Origin: Burkholderia pseudomultivorans
GTDB lineage: Bacteria > Pseudomonadota > Gammaproteobacteria > Burkholderiales > Burkholderiaceae
DNA: 64,000 nt
NCBI RefSeq assembly: GCF_902499075.1
Contig: NZ_CABVPP010000008.1
Location: 1 to 64,000 of the forward strand
Reading direction: 5' to 3'
A program made the position numbers and the translations under genes. Each line of letters begins with the position of its first letter. Within the stretch, counting starts at the first letter, position 1. Below, in pieces: positions 33,618 to 42,819 of this stretch. The notes beneath the pieces were generated by a model, which had not been told where the DNA came from, did no database searches, and saw nothing but the letters and a program-made list of their open reading frames with translations.

Positions 33618-34882
33618 AGCACACGATCAAGTTTCTCGCGTGCGCCACGTCCGCGATCGTATGCGCTACCGCATCCGCAGCGAACACCGACCCCTTCGAT
33701 TTCGACTACGACATCCTCGGAGGCATTTCCGAGCGGCCGGCGCTCATCTTCAACGACGGCGAGAAGACGTATATCCAGCCGCGTGCTGGCCAGGTCATTG
33801 TCGCCGAGGGGGGCAATACCGAGGGCCCGTACGTGGTTGTGGAGGGCACGCCGTCATCGATCACGTACAAGGTTGGTGCCCATTCGGCCACGGCCCGCTG
33901 GAAGAAGGCGAACACGTTCATCGGTGCCGCCGCAGGGGGAACGGCGGCCATGAAGGACGATCAGCCAGCCGGCTTCGATGGTTTCACGAACCGCCTGGTG
34001 ATGATCGGCACGCGTCCCGCTCTCGAGCCAGTTCGCCGGCTTCATGCGTCGATGACGGTTGGTGGCTTCGTCAAGGCGCTCGTCCCGCAAGGCTGGACAG
34101 GATCGGCCCAAAAGGATGTTGACCTGACGACGCCCGAAAACTTTGCCACGCGCGACGGCGAAAACTGGATGCAGGCGCTGGACCGTTTGATGACACAAGC
34201 CGGGCTGTACGCGGACGTGGACTTCACTGCGCGCCACGTGCGCTTACATCGTGACGCACCGAAATCCGCGGCGTTGAACTACGCGTCGACGAGCCGAGAT
34301 GCTGACGAGGCTGGGTTGAACCGAGTCGTTGCACGGGTGACGGCCGAAGCGCCGCCGGTCTCGAGGCTGGCCGAACGATTCGGCGCGCAGGCAATTCGGG
34401 ACAGCGACGACTCGCACATGCAGATTCGCTTCACGTCGAAGCCGGCGAAGACCGTTACGTTCAAGACGCCGGACGGGAAGGAGCTGCGCACCAGCTGGGA
34501 TGAAAGCAAGAGCGTGATGACGATCGATCGCGCCGAGCGTTTCATCGTGGCCGACGCGACGAATCGCGTCGAAGTAACGCGTGACGCTAAGACGGTGTAC
34601 GACTTTGACCAACCGAACGCGGCGAAGCTCGAGGCGGTGTTCGATCGAGACGGCCGTACCTATTTCAAGTTCGCTGGGTCCGTCGTAAGGGTCGGCGTGA
34701 CCGACACGCGGAATCTGGGTATCGGCGAGCAGAAGGGGCGCTACTTCATGTTTGAAGGCACGTCGGACATGTTCACCGTGACAGCTGATGGCAACACGAT
34801 TCATGTGAAGCGCCGCAAGGAAGTTGTCTACCGCGAAGTGCCGGATGCCCCGCTGCAGGCGAGCGGAGGACCGACGCCGTGA
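33614..34882 (+). CDS. TcpQ-domain protein with VirB9-like segments
   Basis: A 422-residue exported protein (signal peptide about 1-22). The centre, about residues 135-212, reads as a TcpQ/PilL C-terminal domain (PQGWTGSAQKDVDLTTPENF, NWMQALDRLMTQAGLYADVD), as in type IVb pilus assembly. On both sides are VirB9-like beta modules: PALIFNDGEKTYIQPRAG near residue 42 and LEAVFDRDGRTYFKFAG near residue 338, the latter followed by HVKR. This mixed layout could tie the pilus secretin to the VirB core. GTG start overlapping the previous stop. The module assignment comes from motif reading only. Confidence 0.65.
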   Translation: MKHTIKFLACATSAIVCATASAANTDPFDFDYDILGGISERPALIFNDGEKTYIQPRAGQVIVAEGGNTEGPYVVVEGTPSSITYKVGAHSATARWKKANTFIGAAAGGTAAMKDDQPAGFDGFTNRLVMIGTRPALEPVRRLHASMTVGGFVKALVPQGWTGSAQKDVDLTTPENFATRDGENWMQALDRLMTQAGLYADVDFTARHVRLHRDAPKSAALNYASTSRDADEAGLNRVVARVTAEAPPVSRLAERFGAQAIRDSDDSHMQIRFTSKPAKTVTFKTPDGKELRTSWDESKSVMTIDRAERFIVADATNRVEVTRDAKTVYDFDQPNAAKLEAVFDRDGRTYFKFAGSVVRVGVTDTRNLGIGEQKGRYFMFEGTSDMFTVTADGNTIHVKRRKEVVYREVPDAPLQASGGPTP

Positions 34883-35304
34883 TTCGCATCGCACCTATCG
34901 TCGCGGCCGTGTTGGCATTCATTGCACTACCGAGCCGTGCGGATTGCCTTGACGACGCAGCCGCCTTCCATCGCGTCAATCCGCGGCTGCTGCGGGTCAT
35001 CGCGCAGCACGAGTCCGGAATGCGCCCGAATGCCGTGAACAGGAACTCGAACGGCAGCGAGGACATCGGCCTCATGCAGATCAATACGTCGTGGCTCCCC
35101 ACGCTGGCGCGCTACGGCATTCGTCGTGAGCATCTCTTTAACGGGTGCGTCAGCGCCTACGTCGGCGCGTGGATCCTCGCGTCGAATGTGCGCCGCTTCG
35201 GGCCGAACTGGAAGGCCGTCGGCGCCTACAACGCGGTCACGCCGTCCAAGCAGCTGGTCTACGCCAGCGCGATCTATCGCCGCTTTATGCAACAGGGCCG
35301 GTAA
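34879..35304 (+). CDS. pilT: PilT/IagB-type lytic transglycosylase
   Basis: A 141-residue exported muramidase. After a signal peptide (about 1-20, cleaved near SRA), LRVIAQHESGMRPNAVNRNS carries the catalytic Glu (about residue 45), followed by SEDIGLMQINTSWLPTL, NGCVSAYVGAWIL and WKAVGAYNA. The family (IagB, PilT of R64) accompanies type III secretion and type IVb pili. This PilT is not the retraction ATPase of the same name. GTG start, 4-nt overlap with the preceding gene. Confidence 0.88.
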   Translation: MIRIAPIVAAVLAFIALPSRADCLDDAAAFHRVNPRLLRVIAQHESGMRPNAVNRNSNGSEDIGLMQINTSWLPTLARYGIRREHLFNGCVSAYVGAWILASNVRRFGPNWKAVGAYNAVTPSKQLVYASAIYRRFMQQGR

Positions 35305-35306
35305 CC

Positions 35307-35858
35307 ATGCACAAGATACATTCGAATCAGGCGCGGATTCGCGCACTCGTCGCCGGCGGCTTGGCCGTGTTGCATCTCGCGGCACACGCCGCGGTCGATC
35401 CCGTTACGAACTCCATCGACGCCGACGGCTGGCAGGTGCTTGCCTCGGCGCCGAAGGCACAACCGGCAACTGCGGAGAGCCCGAAGCCGAACCAAGCGCT
35501 GTTGCCGCCCGCACCGACGAGCGCAACCGCCGCCCCGTCCGCCGACGTCGCTGCCGTCGTCTTGCCGGGCGCGGGCGCGGCAGCCGCGAGCGGCACGCTG
35601 ACGTTCTCAGTGACGCCGGCCGACGTGAATCTGCGCGACGCGCTCGACCGCTGGCTGCAGCAGCAAGGCTGGCAACTCGCCTGGAAGATCGACGACGACC
35701 TGCCGCTGGAGTTCAACGCCTCCTTTACCGGCGATTTCACCTCGGTGCTGCAGCAGGTGATGAAGGCGACGAACCACATGCGCACGCCGACGCGCGCGTG
35801 TCGCCACACAAACAATGTCATCCGCGTGATTGCACGCGCGGGCAATTGCCAGGATTGA
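35307..35858 (+). CDS. TcpQ/PilL-C-terminal-type pilus protein
   Basis: A 183-residue exported protein. A signal peptide (about 1-28, ending HAAVD) is followed by an Ala/Pro-rich linker. The C-terminal domain from about residue 96 (LTFSVTPADVNLRDALDRWL, QQQGWQLAWKIDDDLPLEF, then RVIARAGNC) is a TcpQ/PilL-C domain, which usually helps the secretin to assemble. It directly precedes the secretin gene pilN, as expected for this role. Confidence 0.78.
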   Translation: MHKIHSNQARIRALVAGGLAVLHLAAHAAVDPVTNSIDADGWQVLASAPKAQPATAESPKPNQALLPPAPTSATAAPSADVAAVVLPGAGAAAASGTLTFSVTPADVNLRDALDRWLQQQGWQLAWKIDDDLPLEFNASFTGDFTSVLQQVMKATNHMRTPTRACRHTNNVIRVIARAGNCQD

Positions 35859-35863
35859 GAACC

Positions 35864-37468
35864 ATGCGTGTTCACCTTTTGAAATCCGGCGTCGCGATTG
35901 CGGCCGCGCTGATGGCCGCAGGCTGCGCCGTGACGCAGCAGGACGTCAACGACAGCTACGATGCCGCACACCGCACGATCTCCGACGCGCTCGGCAAGGG
36001 ACCCGCTCCGATGGCACTCGTGGAGGACGTGCCCACCGCGTTCCTCGGCGATCGGCTGGTGCCGCTCGCGTACGAGGCGACGCTGCCTGCCGTGTTCCGC
36101 GACAAGACTGTCACGCTGCCCGCCAACCTCGGCATCAAGCAGATCGCCACGCTCATTTCGACAGCGACGGGCTATCCCGTGCACCTGAGCCCGGACGTGT
36201 TCGTGCCGCGCGACTCGCTGGTGCCTGGCCAAACGGAGTCGAAAGGGCAGATCAACGCCGCGCGAACGGAAGAGCCGGTCTACCGACAGGCGTTTTCCGG
36301 CAAGGCCGGCATGTACATGCGGAACATGACGACCGACCTGGGGCTCGACTGGTCATTCGATGGCAGCACGATCAACGTGAATCGGTTCGTCACCCGCATG
36401 TATCAGATCGCGGCGATCCCGGGCAAGGTATCGATCAAGTCGACGATGAGCAAGGGGATGGACACGTCGACCGGCAATCAGTCCGGCAACGGCGGTGGCG
36501 GCAGCTCCGGCGGCAATACCGGTTCGTTCTCCGCCCAGACGTCGACCGGACGGGAAGGCGACTTCGACCAGATCGCTGCGATCACGGCTGAGATCGAAAA
36601 GCTGAAATCGCCGATGGGACGCGTGAGCGTGAATCCGCAAAGCCGGCTGGTGATGGTCTACGACACCAAGGAAGCGGCGGACAACATCGGCAAGCTGCTC
36701 AAGCATGAGAACGCGATCTCTACACGTCAGGTGGCGATTACGGTTCGGACGCTTCAAATTGCGTTGAACAAGGGCAGTCAGGCAGGCGTGAATGCCGATG
36801 TTGTGTTTAACGCGATGCACGCTGGTCTTGCTCGCTACGCGATCAGCTTCACGTCGCCGACATCGCTCGCGACAGGCGGTGGCGCGGTAGGCGTGTCGGT
36901 GCTGCGTCCGGATGCGCCTTTCTCGGGCACGAACGCGGTCGTGAATGCGCTGAATCAGTACGGCCGTACGGTGCAGGACAATACGATGACCAAGATGACC
37001 CTCAATGGGTTGCCGGTCTCGGTCGCGTCGTTCAAGAGCGATGACTACCTTCGATCGACAACGCCGTCGTCGGGATCGCTGACGGCCACTTCGGGCGGGG
37101 TGCCGGGCCTGACACCGGGCACCATCACGACGGGCGACTTCGTGAACGTGCTGCCGGCGGTCAACGACCATAACCAGATCGTGCTGGCGTACTGGGCCGA
37201 CAGCTCAAAGCTCAACGGTCCCTTTACGAGCGCGGGTGCCGGGTCAGGTCAGACGCAGCAGCAGATCCAGCTCGCGCATACGGTCGGTACGAAGGATGAC
37301 CAGACGATCGCATTGTCGGACGGTCAGACCGTGGTGTTGTATGGCGCGATTACCGATCAGGCTGACAGCACGACGAACACCGGTATTGCCGGCCTCACTG
37401 GCAGCTGGAACAAGTCGAAGACATTCCAGGTCATCATGCTGAAGGCGACGGTTGTTCCGTCGATGTGA
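35864..37468 (+). CDS. pilN: PilN-type secretin, type IVb pilus outer-membrane lipoprotein
   Basis: A 534-residue lipoprotein secretin. The lipobox is LMAAGC with acylated Cys21. The N-terminal part has a secretin-type N domain (LPANLGIKQIATLISTATGY), the middle a glycine-rich low-complexity stretch (about 206-225), and the C-terminal half the secretin core (GRVSVNPQSRLVMVYDTKEA; TRQVAITVRTLQIALNKGSQ; VVLYGAITDQ). This is the PilN layout of thin conjugative pili (R64). It forms the outer-membrane pore for the pilus. Overlaps nothing upstream; the stop is 5 nt before the pilO start. Confidence 0.9.
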   Translation: MRVHLLKSGVAIAAALMAAGCAVTQQDVNDSYDAAHRTISDALGKGPAPMALVEDVPTAFLGDRLVPLAYEATLPAVFRDKTVTLPANLGIKQIATLISTATGYPVHLSPDVFVPRDSLVPGQTESKGQINAARTEEPVYRQAFSGKAGMYMRNMTTDLGLDWSFDGSTINVNRFVTRMYQIAAIPGKVSIKSTMSKGMDTSTGNQSGNGGGGSSGGNTGSFSAQTSTGREGDFDQIAAITAEIEKLKSPMGRVSVNPQSRLVMVYDTKEAADNIGKLLKHENAISTRQVAITVRTLQIALNKGSQAGVNADVVFNAMHAGLARYAISFTSPTSLATGGGAVGVSVLRPDAPFSGTNAVVNALNQYGRTVQDNTMTKMTLNGLPVSVASFKSDDYLRSTTPSSGSLTATSGGVPGLTPGTITTGDFVNVLPAVNDHNQIVLAYWADSSKLNGPFTSAGAGSGQTQQQIQLAHTVGTKDDQTIALSDGQTVVLYGAITDQADSTTNTGIAGLTGSWNKSKTFQVIMLKATVVPSM

Positions 37469-37472
37469 CGAG

Positions 37473-38801
37473 ATGATGCACATCACAGAACCCCTGCCGA
37501 CCGACAAGCGCGCGCGCCTGGTGTTCGGCATCGACTGGCGGGCCTACCCGGTGAAGGGGGGCAGTGCCGAGCGCCGCCGCTATACCGACGCGTTCAATGC
37601 GACCCACTTCGTCGAGTTCAAGGTCGGCACCGAGTTGATCGGCGGGTTTGCCGAGCCTGACATGTCGGAGATTAAGGGCGCGCGCCTTTTTTCGGGCGCG
37701 GCTCGCGTCGCGCAGCATGAACGGATCAAGAATCGGTCCGCCGCGCTTGTACTGTTGCAGGACGGGCCGCGCGTCTACTTCGTGTTCGTCGTGCGCGGCG
37801 CGGTCCGTAGCGATGAGGTGCTGACACTCGAGCAGGCGCAGTCGCGCCGTCTTGAGATCGAGCAAGCGTGCCTGAAGAGCAATCTTTCGCTCGATACGCT
37901 CGGTACGGGCGACCGCATCGGTGGCGTTGACGAAGCTTTTCAAGCAAGCGAGCTACTCGCGAACCGGAAGGTCGGGCTTCTCCGCCGGCCGCCCATTTCG
38001 TTGCCGACCGCCATTCCGGTACTCGCCATCGTGGTTGGTGCCTTCTTTGGTGTGCCCAAGATCGCGGACATGCTTTCGCCGCCGCCTCCGCCTGCGCGGC
38101 CGCCCACTTTCGCCGAGCAGTACGCCGTCGCTGTTCGCGACGTGTTCGCGCGTATGCAGCCGCGAGCGTCGGAGCTAGCGCCGGCGCTGCTTACTGCCGT
38201 CGGCGCAAAGGAATCGGTGAGGAAGGGGTGGCTATTTCAGGAGGCGAACTGTCCGTCGTCGGGGTTCTGCACGATGACGTTTCGTCGGAACGGGGGCACT
38301 TTTGCCGCGTTCGATGAAGCCGCGACAGCGGATATGCGGCCGCTAAGCTTCGCCCGAGACGGCCGCACGCTGACTTCGCGAGGGCCCGCAGTTCCAAAAG
38401 CAGCTCCGCTCATGGAGAGCGAATCCAAAAGCTGGCCTTCTGAGCAAGCCTTCATTGACATGCTACAGACGCCACCGCAGCGCATGTCGGTCCAGCCCCT
38501 CGAGCTTCGTGCCTACGGCTATACGGTCAACCTCGGCGAGGCGCGCCCGCTCGTTACGACGCCGGGTGCGGTCGACGGGGCGCAAGTCGGACGCATGCTT
38601 AAGCAGGGTGACTGGACGATCGAAGGGTTCCGCTGGCAGTCGCCCCTGCTCGCCAAGCTGCCACCCAACATGGCGCTCGAATCCCTCAAGGTCGAGCTGC
38701 GCCTCAATGAGGGCGCACCAGCGAACGCCGACAAGGAAACGGGCGATTCGCCTTATGGCGTCCACTTCACCGCGAAGGGCAAATACTATGTCTTCAATTA
38801 A
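37473..38801 (+). CDS. pilO: PilO-type type IVb pilus accessory protein
   Basis: A 442-residue protein with a cytoplasmic N-terminal half (LVFGIDWRAYPVKGG), one transmembrane helix near residues 175-195 (LPTAIPVLAIVVGAFFGVPK) and a periplasmic C-terminal half. This matches PilO2-type proteins of R64-like thin pili, thought to bridge the inner-membrane platform and the secretin. GACGAG precedes the ATG; an in-frame TTG lies 21 bases upstream. Its last 14 bases overlap pilP. Confidence 0.82.
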   Translation: MMHITEPLPTDKRARLVFGIDWRAYPVKGGSAERRRYTDAFNATHFVEFKVGTELIGGFAEPDMSEIKGARLFSGAARVAQHERIKNRSAALVLLQDGPRVYFVFVVRGAVRSDEVLTLEQAQSRRLEIEQACLKSNLSLDTLGTGDRIGGVDEAFQASELLANRKVGLLRRPPISLPTAIPVLAIVVGAFFGVPKIADMLSPPPPPARPPTFAEQYAVAVRDVFARMQPRASELAPALLTAVGAKESVRKGWLFQEANCPSSGFCTMTFRRNGGTFAAFDEAATADMRPLSFARDGRTLTSRGPAVPKAAPLMESESKSWPSEQAFIDMLQTPPQRMSVQPLELRAYGYTVNLGEARPLVTTPGAVDGAQVGRMLKQGDWTIEGFRWQSPLLAKLPPNMALESLKVELRLNEGAPANADKETGDSPYGVHFTAKGKYYVFN

Positions 38802-39369
38802 GCATGCACTCATCGCGGCGGGCGTCGGCTTCGCCGTGTCCGCGCACGCCGAACCGGTCGGCGCCAAGCTCTCGATCGACGATATCGATCAGCTGGCCCG
38901 CGCAAGCGTCGTCCGAAGCTTGGGGGGAGCCGCGACCGCGCCGGGGATGCTGCCGCCCGGCGCAATGACGCAGCCCCAACCAGGGATAGCAGCGAGCGGC
39001 GTCACAGCTGAGGTGCCGCCCAAACCAGTCGAAAAGCCCATTCGCCCGCCGCGCGCGCATGCAGAATCGGTGGCCTTCCTCGGTGCATTCAACGACGAGG
39101 CCGGTGCGCACGTCCTGTATTCGTACCGCGACGCGATCTACCCCGCCCGCGTTGGCTCGACGCTGCTCAATGGCTGGAACGTCAAGGGTGTCGACGGGTA
39201 TGCAGTCACGGTTGCAGAAGGAAAACGGATCTGGAAAGAGCCGATCCGCGGCGTCGCCCCAATCCAGATGTCGCCGGCGACGGCCGCCGTACGATCGCTC
39301 GTGGATCTGAACTCGCCTTTGCCTTCAGGCGTACCGCTGCCGGGCATTTCGCTTGGAGGTACGCAATGA
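38788..39369 (+). CDS. pilP: PilP-type type IVb pilus accessory protein
   Basis: A 193-residue exported protein (signal peptide about 1-19, cleaved after AHA). A Pro-rich linker leads to a C-terminal beta domain (YSYRDAIYPARVGSTLLNGW, GYAVTVAEGKRIWKEPI) that matches PilP-type pilus proteins. Partners are PilO and the secretin, whose genes precede it. Overlaps pilO by 14 nt and pilQ by 4 nt. Confidence 0.8.
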   Translation: MSSIKHALIAAGVGFAVSAHAEPVGAKLSIDDIDQLARASVVRSLGGAATAPGMLPPGAMTQPQPGIAASGVTAEVPPKPVEKPIRPPRAHAESVAFLGAFNDEAGAHVLYSYRDAIYPARVGSTLLNGWNVKGVDGYAVTVAEGKRIWKEPIRGVAPIQMSPATAAVRSLVDLNSPLPSGVPLPGISLGGTQ

Positions 39370-41678
39370 GCTTCTTCGCGGAACTCGAAACTCCGGAGCC
39401 GGCGAAGCGTGGTTTGCTCGGCAGGCTCAAGGCGTTCACGGCAGGCTTTACGGATAGTGCGTCGTCGGCGATGCCGATCGTTGGACGGGAGCCGACCGAC
39501 ACTGGCGATCCTGCGGTATCGGCTGAACCGAATGGTGGTCGGGAGCCGCGCTTCAAGTCGGCGAGCAAGCCGGTGAATCCGCGGCAAGGCGACCACGGTC
39601 AGCCAATGACAATGGGAATGAGGCTGCGACGCGCACAGGAAGAAGCAGAGGACGTCGCGATCATTGGCGAGGCACGCAATGGGGAATGGCCCGCGAAAGC
39701 CGAGATCGACGTGGCAGTCGCGCTAGCGCAACAAGAACCAGATGACGGCCGGGCTTCGGCAAAATCCAGCGCGGCGGTCCCAATGGCGGCGGTGGGCGAG
39801 AATATCTCGGCGACGCCGGCACATGTTGCCGACGTGCCCGCCGATCCGGCGACCGAATCGCCGCAGGAACGAGCAGGCGTGGCCGAGCCGCCGGCGCCTG
39901 CTCAAGCGACGACCACACCGAGCGTTGACGCGGCTTCGCAATGGACCTCAGGCTACGACGTCCCGCCGACCGTACGGCGTATCGGGATGGATGTAACCGA
40001 GACCTCGGAGATTGCCATTGAGGGTGGGCGACCGCGTCTGGTCCACGCTGATTCTCTCAGCTTCAAGCGCGTGTTGTGCCAACGGGACGAGCACGCGGCC
40101 CTCGCGGTGACCGAGGCGGCCCGCCGCGAATTTATCGCGGTCGAGCTGCAGGCCGGCATTTCGATCGTGGTGGCGACCCAGCGTTTCCACGAAAGCCAAC
40201 TGTATGCGACCTATCTGAAGGACCTCGCCCGCGCAGACATCTCGGTCCACGAGGAGATGGTCGCGGACGAAGAGGTTATTGCCTCGCTCTACGGCAAGGA
40301 GAAACAACGAGCGGCGTCAGTTGTTCCAGAATCATCTCGTGCGATCGGCTTGTTCCGAGACGTGATCGAGGCCGCGCACGCGTACGATGCGAGCGACGTC
40401 CACTGGGAGTATCGGGATTTTTCGGACAACGTCGCGCTGCGCCTTCGTGTCGACGGAGAAATGTACTCGTATCGCGAGTTGCCCAAGCCGATGGTCCGAA
40501 AAGCTCTGTCGGCGTCGTATCAGGATCTCGTCCAGCGCAACACAAATTCAGGCGAATCATTCCAGATGACTGCGCCGCAGTCCGCGATGATTCCGCTCGT
40601 GGCGCACACCGATATCATCAACATCCGCTGGCAAAGCGCACCGCTCGTGGGAGGGTTCGACGTCGCGCTGCGCTTGCTCGACGGCAATTTCAGCCGCGTG
40701 CGGGTGCTCATGCCACACGAGATGGGCCTGGAAAAAAGTCAGATCGAGATCCTGGAAAGCCTTGGCAAGGTGACGGGAGGAGCGACGTTCCTTACTGGCG
40801 AAACGGGATCCGCGAAGACGACGCTGCTCCGCGCGATGTCGTATCTCGTCCCGAATCGCGATCGCATCAAGCAGTTCGCTGTGAATGAACCCTCCGAGGT
40901 GCCCGCGCCCTGGCTGTCGGACATCTCTATCCAACGTCGTACAAACGAGAGCGAAGAGGACGCGAACCGAAAGATCGTCGAAGTGGTCCGCACGCTGATG
41001 CGAATGGACCCTGACGATCTCACGATCGGCGAGGTGCGGGATTCGGTGCTGGCCGGTTTGGTTGCCGAGCTCGCATTGACCGGTCACCCCGTTCGCACGA
41101 CGCTACACGGCAACAGCATCCTCGGTGCGGTGATGCGTTTGGTTGGTGGGCGGTTGAAGTTGCCGATGGACGAGGTGGCGTCGGGTAGCTTCCTGAACGC
41201 GGTCGGCAATCAGAAGCTGATTCCGAAGCTCTGCCCACATTGCAAGCGACCTGCGCGCGACGTGCTGTCGGCCACTCAGGTGGCGACGCTCGAGCGCAAG
41301 TTCGCGCTCGACACGTCGATGATGGCGTGCCGCGATGAGAATGGCTGTGCGCATTGCCGGCGACCCGGGCTATTCACGCGCGACGGCAAGGTTGCGGCCG
41401 GCATCAAAGGGCAGACGTTGGCGATGGAGCTGTACCGGCCGACGCCGGAGTTCCTCGCATGTGTCGCGGCCCGAGACTGGCGTGGTGCGGAGCACGTATG
41501 GCGCACGAGCCGAAAGACGGATTTCGCAAACGCGGATATGACGGGAAAGACCGTCTACGAGCATGCGCTTTACAAGGCGTCGCAAGGCCTGATCGATCCG
41601 CGGTTCATCGACGAATCGATGTGTGCATTCGAAGCCTATCGCCTATTTCCCGACGCGCATGGGGGTAGCCCGTCGTGA
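39366..41678 (+). CDS. pilQ: PilQ-type pilus assembly ATPase (GspE/VirB11 superfamily)
   Basis: A 770-residue cytoplasmic ATPase that powers pilus assembly. The first 200 residues are a low-complexity extension. The ATPase core starts near residue 320 (FRDVIEAAHAYDASDVHWEY). The phosphate-binding loop reads GETGSAKTT near residue 475: the usual glycine before the lysine is alanine, a rare change. Walker B/His-box regions are present in modified form (MDPDDLTIGEVRDSVLAGLV; TGHPVRTTLHGNS). A tetracysteine zinc site (LCPHCKRPARDV; CAHCRRPGLFTRDG) follows, as in GspE-type ATPases. Overlaps pilP and pilR by 4 nt each. Confidence 0.9.
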   Translation: MSFFAELETPEPAKRGLLGRLKAFTAGFTDSASSAMPIVGREPTDTGDPAVSAEPNGGREPRFKSASKPVNPRQGDHGQPMTMGMRLRRAQEEAEDVAIIGEARNGEWPAKAEIDVAVALAQQEPDDGRASAKSSAAVPMAAVGENISATPAHVADVPADPATESPQERAGVAEPPAPAQATTTPSVDAASQWTSGYDVPPTVRRIGMDVTETSEIAIEGGRPRLVHADSLSFKRVLCQRDEHAALAVTEAARREFIAVELQAGISIVVATQRFHESQLYATYLKDLARADISVHEEMVADEEVIASLYGKEKQRAASVVPESSRAIGLFRDVIEAAHAYDASDVHWEYRDFSDNVALRLRVDGEMYSYRELPKPMVRKALSASYQDLVQRNTNSGESFQMTAPQSAMIPLVAHTDIINIRWQSAPLVGGFDVALRLLDGNFSRVRVLMPHEMGLEKSQIEILESLGKVTGGATFLTGETGSAKTTLLRAMSYLVPNRDRIKQFAVNEPSEVPAPWLSDISIQRRTNESEEDANRKIVEVVRTLMRMDPDDLTIGEVRDSVLAGLVAELALTGHPVRTTLHGNSILGAVMRLVGGRLKLPMDEVASGSFLNAVGNQKLIPKLCPHCKRPARDVLSATQVATLERKFALDTSMMACRDENGCAHCRRPGLFTRDGKVAAGIKGQTLAMELYRPTPEFLACVAARDWRGAEHVWRTSRKTDFANADMTGKTVYEHALYKASQGLIDPRFIDESMCAFEAYRLFPDAHGGSPS

Positions 41679-42808
41679 TCAAGTCAATCGTCTATACCCT
41701 CTTTAGGGTGCTTCCGCTAAAGGAGCGGCTGCGCGTTTCCACATGGCGCTTCAAGGCAATGCGGGAGATGTTCTATCGCGAAACGCGCCTCGACGTCGCG
41801 AAGAAGGGCCTGCGTAACAGCGAAACGCTCCTTGAGCGTTTGGACACGCTTGCGGAGCGCCATCGCAAGCGGAAAAACATGTCGTGGTTGGCGTTCCAGA
41901 AGATCGCCCAACGCATGCGGGCGGGTGACGATTTCGCGACCGCGATGAAGCCGTTCATCCCGAACGATGAATTTGTGCTCCTTGAGCTCGCAAGCGAATC
42001 GCCTCGTGATGACGCGGCGATCCGCGGCCTCGAGCTTGCCGAGATGGCGGCACACGCAAAGGGCGTGCTGTCGGCGACGACTTCGATGCAGATGGCATAC
42101 CCAGCCTTCCTGATCGTCTACTTGTACGCATTTTGCGTGCTGTTTGGCTCTGAAATTCTCCCGGCGACCCTTGATGTACAGCCGCTCGAGAAATGGTCGG
42201 CGTTCGGCAGGTTCGTCTACGCCTTCGACACGTTCTGTGCCGATTACTGGTGGCTCACGAGTTCGGTAGTAGCGGGATTGATTCTGGGCTACTTCCAAAC
42301 GCTGAAGCGCTGGACGGGGAAATTCAGAAACAAGGTCGATGCCATGCCCCTGATGTGGCGCAATCGGCGCGACCTTCGTGCCGCGTTGCTGATCGTGTCC
42401 TTGGCCGGTTTGTTCGACTCGGGGCTGACGCTGCGCGCGGCACTGGACAGATTGATGAAGATGTCTGATCCGTGGATGCGTTGGCATCTGCGCCGGATGA
42501 GTACGCGACTGACCGCGAATCCTGACAAGCCAATGCAGGCGCTCGATACGGGAATTTTCTCGGAGACCACTATCGACATCATGACCGACGCGGCTGGACG
42601 GGATCAGTTCGTGGAGTCGATCAAGGAGCTTGGTCAGCATTCCCTGTCCCGTGTCGTCGACGCAGTAAAACGGAACGCGAAAATCACTCATTACGTGTTG
42701 TTGGGTGGGGCGGTACTGCTTTTTCTTGTGTTTGGCCTCGGGTCTTATTTCGCAACGGGTGCAGTCGCATTCGACGGGGTGTCCACATCCCTCAACCAGA
42801 AATTCTAG
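41675..42808 (+). CDS. pilR: PilR-type inner-membrane platform protein (GspF family)
   Basis: A 377-residue polytopic membrane protein with a GspF/T2SF layout. Membrane segments lie near residues 143-163 (YPAFLIVYLYAFCVLFGSEI), 190-210 (WWLTSSVVAGLILGYFQTL) and 340-365 (YVLLGGAVLLFLVFGLGSYF). Between them are the cytoplasmic F domains (WLAFQKIAQRMRAGDDFATA; GLFDSGLTLRAALDRLMKM). It anchors the pilin platform and the ATPase. GTG start overlapping pilQ. Confidence 0.88.
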   Translation: MIKSIVYTLFRVLPLKERLRVSTWRFKAMREMFYRETRLDVAKKGLRNSETLLERLDTLAERHRKRKNMSWLAFQKIAQRMRAGDDFATAMKPFIPNDEFVLLELASESPRDDAAIRGLELAEMAAHAKGVLSATTSMQMAYPAFLIVYLYAFCVLFGSEILPATLDVQPLEKWSAFGRFVYAFDTFCADYWWLTSSVVAGLILGYFQTLKRWTGKFRNKVDAMPLMWRNRRDLRAALLIVSLAGLFDSGLTLRAALDRLMKMSDPWMRWHLRRMSTRLTANPDKPMQALDTGIFSETTIDIMTDAAGRDQFVESIKELGQHSLSRVVDAVKRNAKITHYVLLGGAVLLFLVFGLGSYFATGAVAFDGVSTSLNQKF

Positions 42809-42819
42809 GAGTAACCTAC

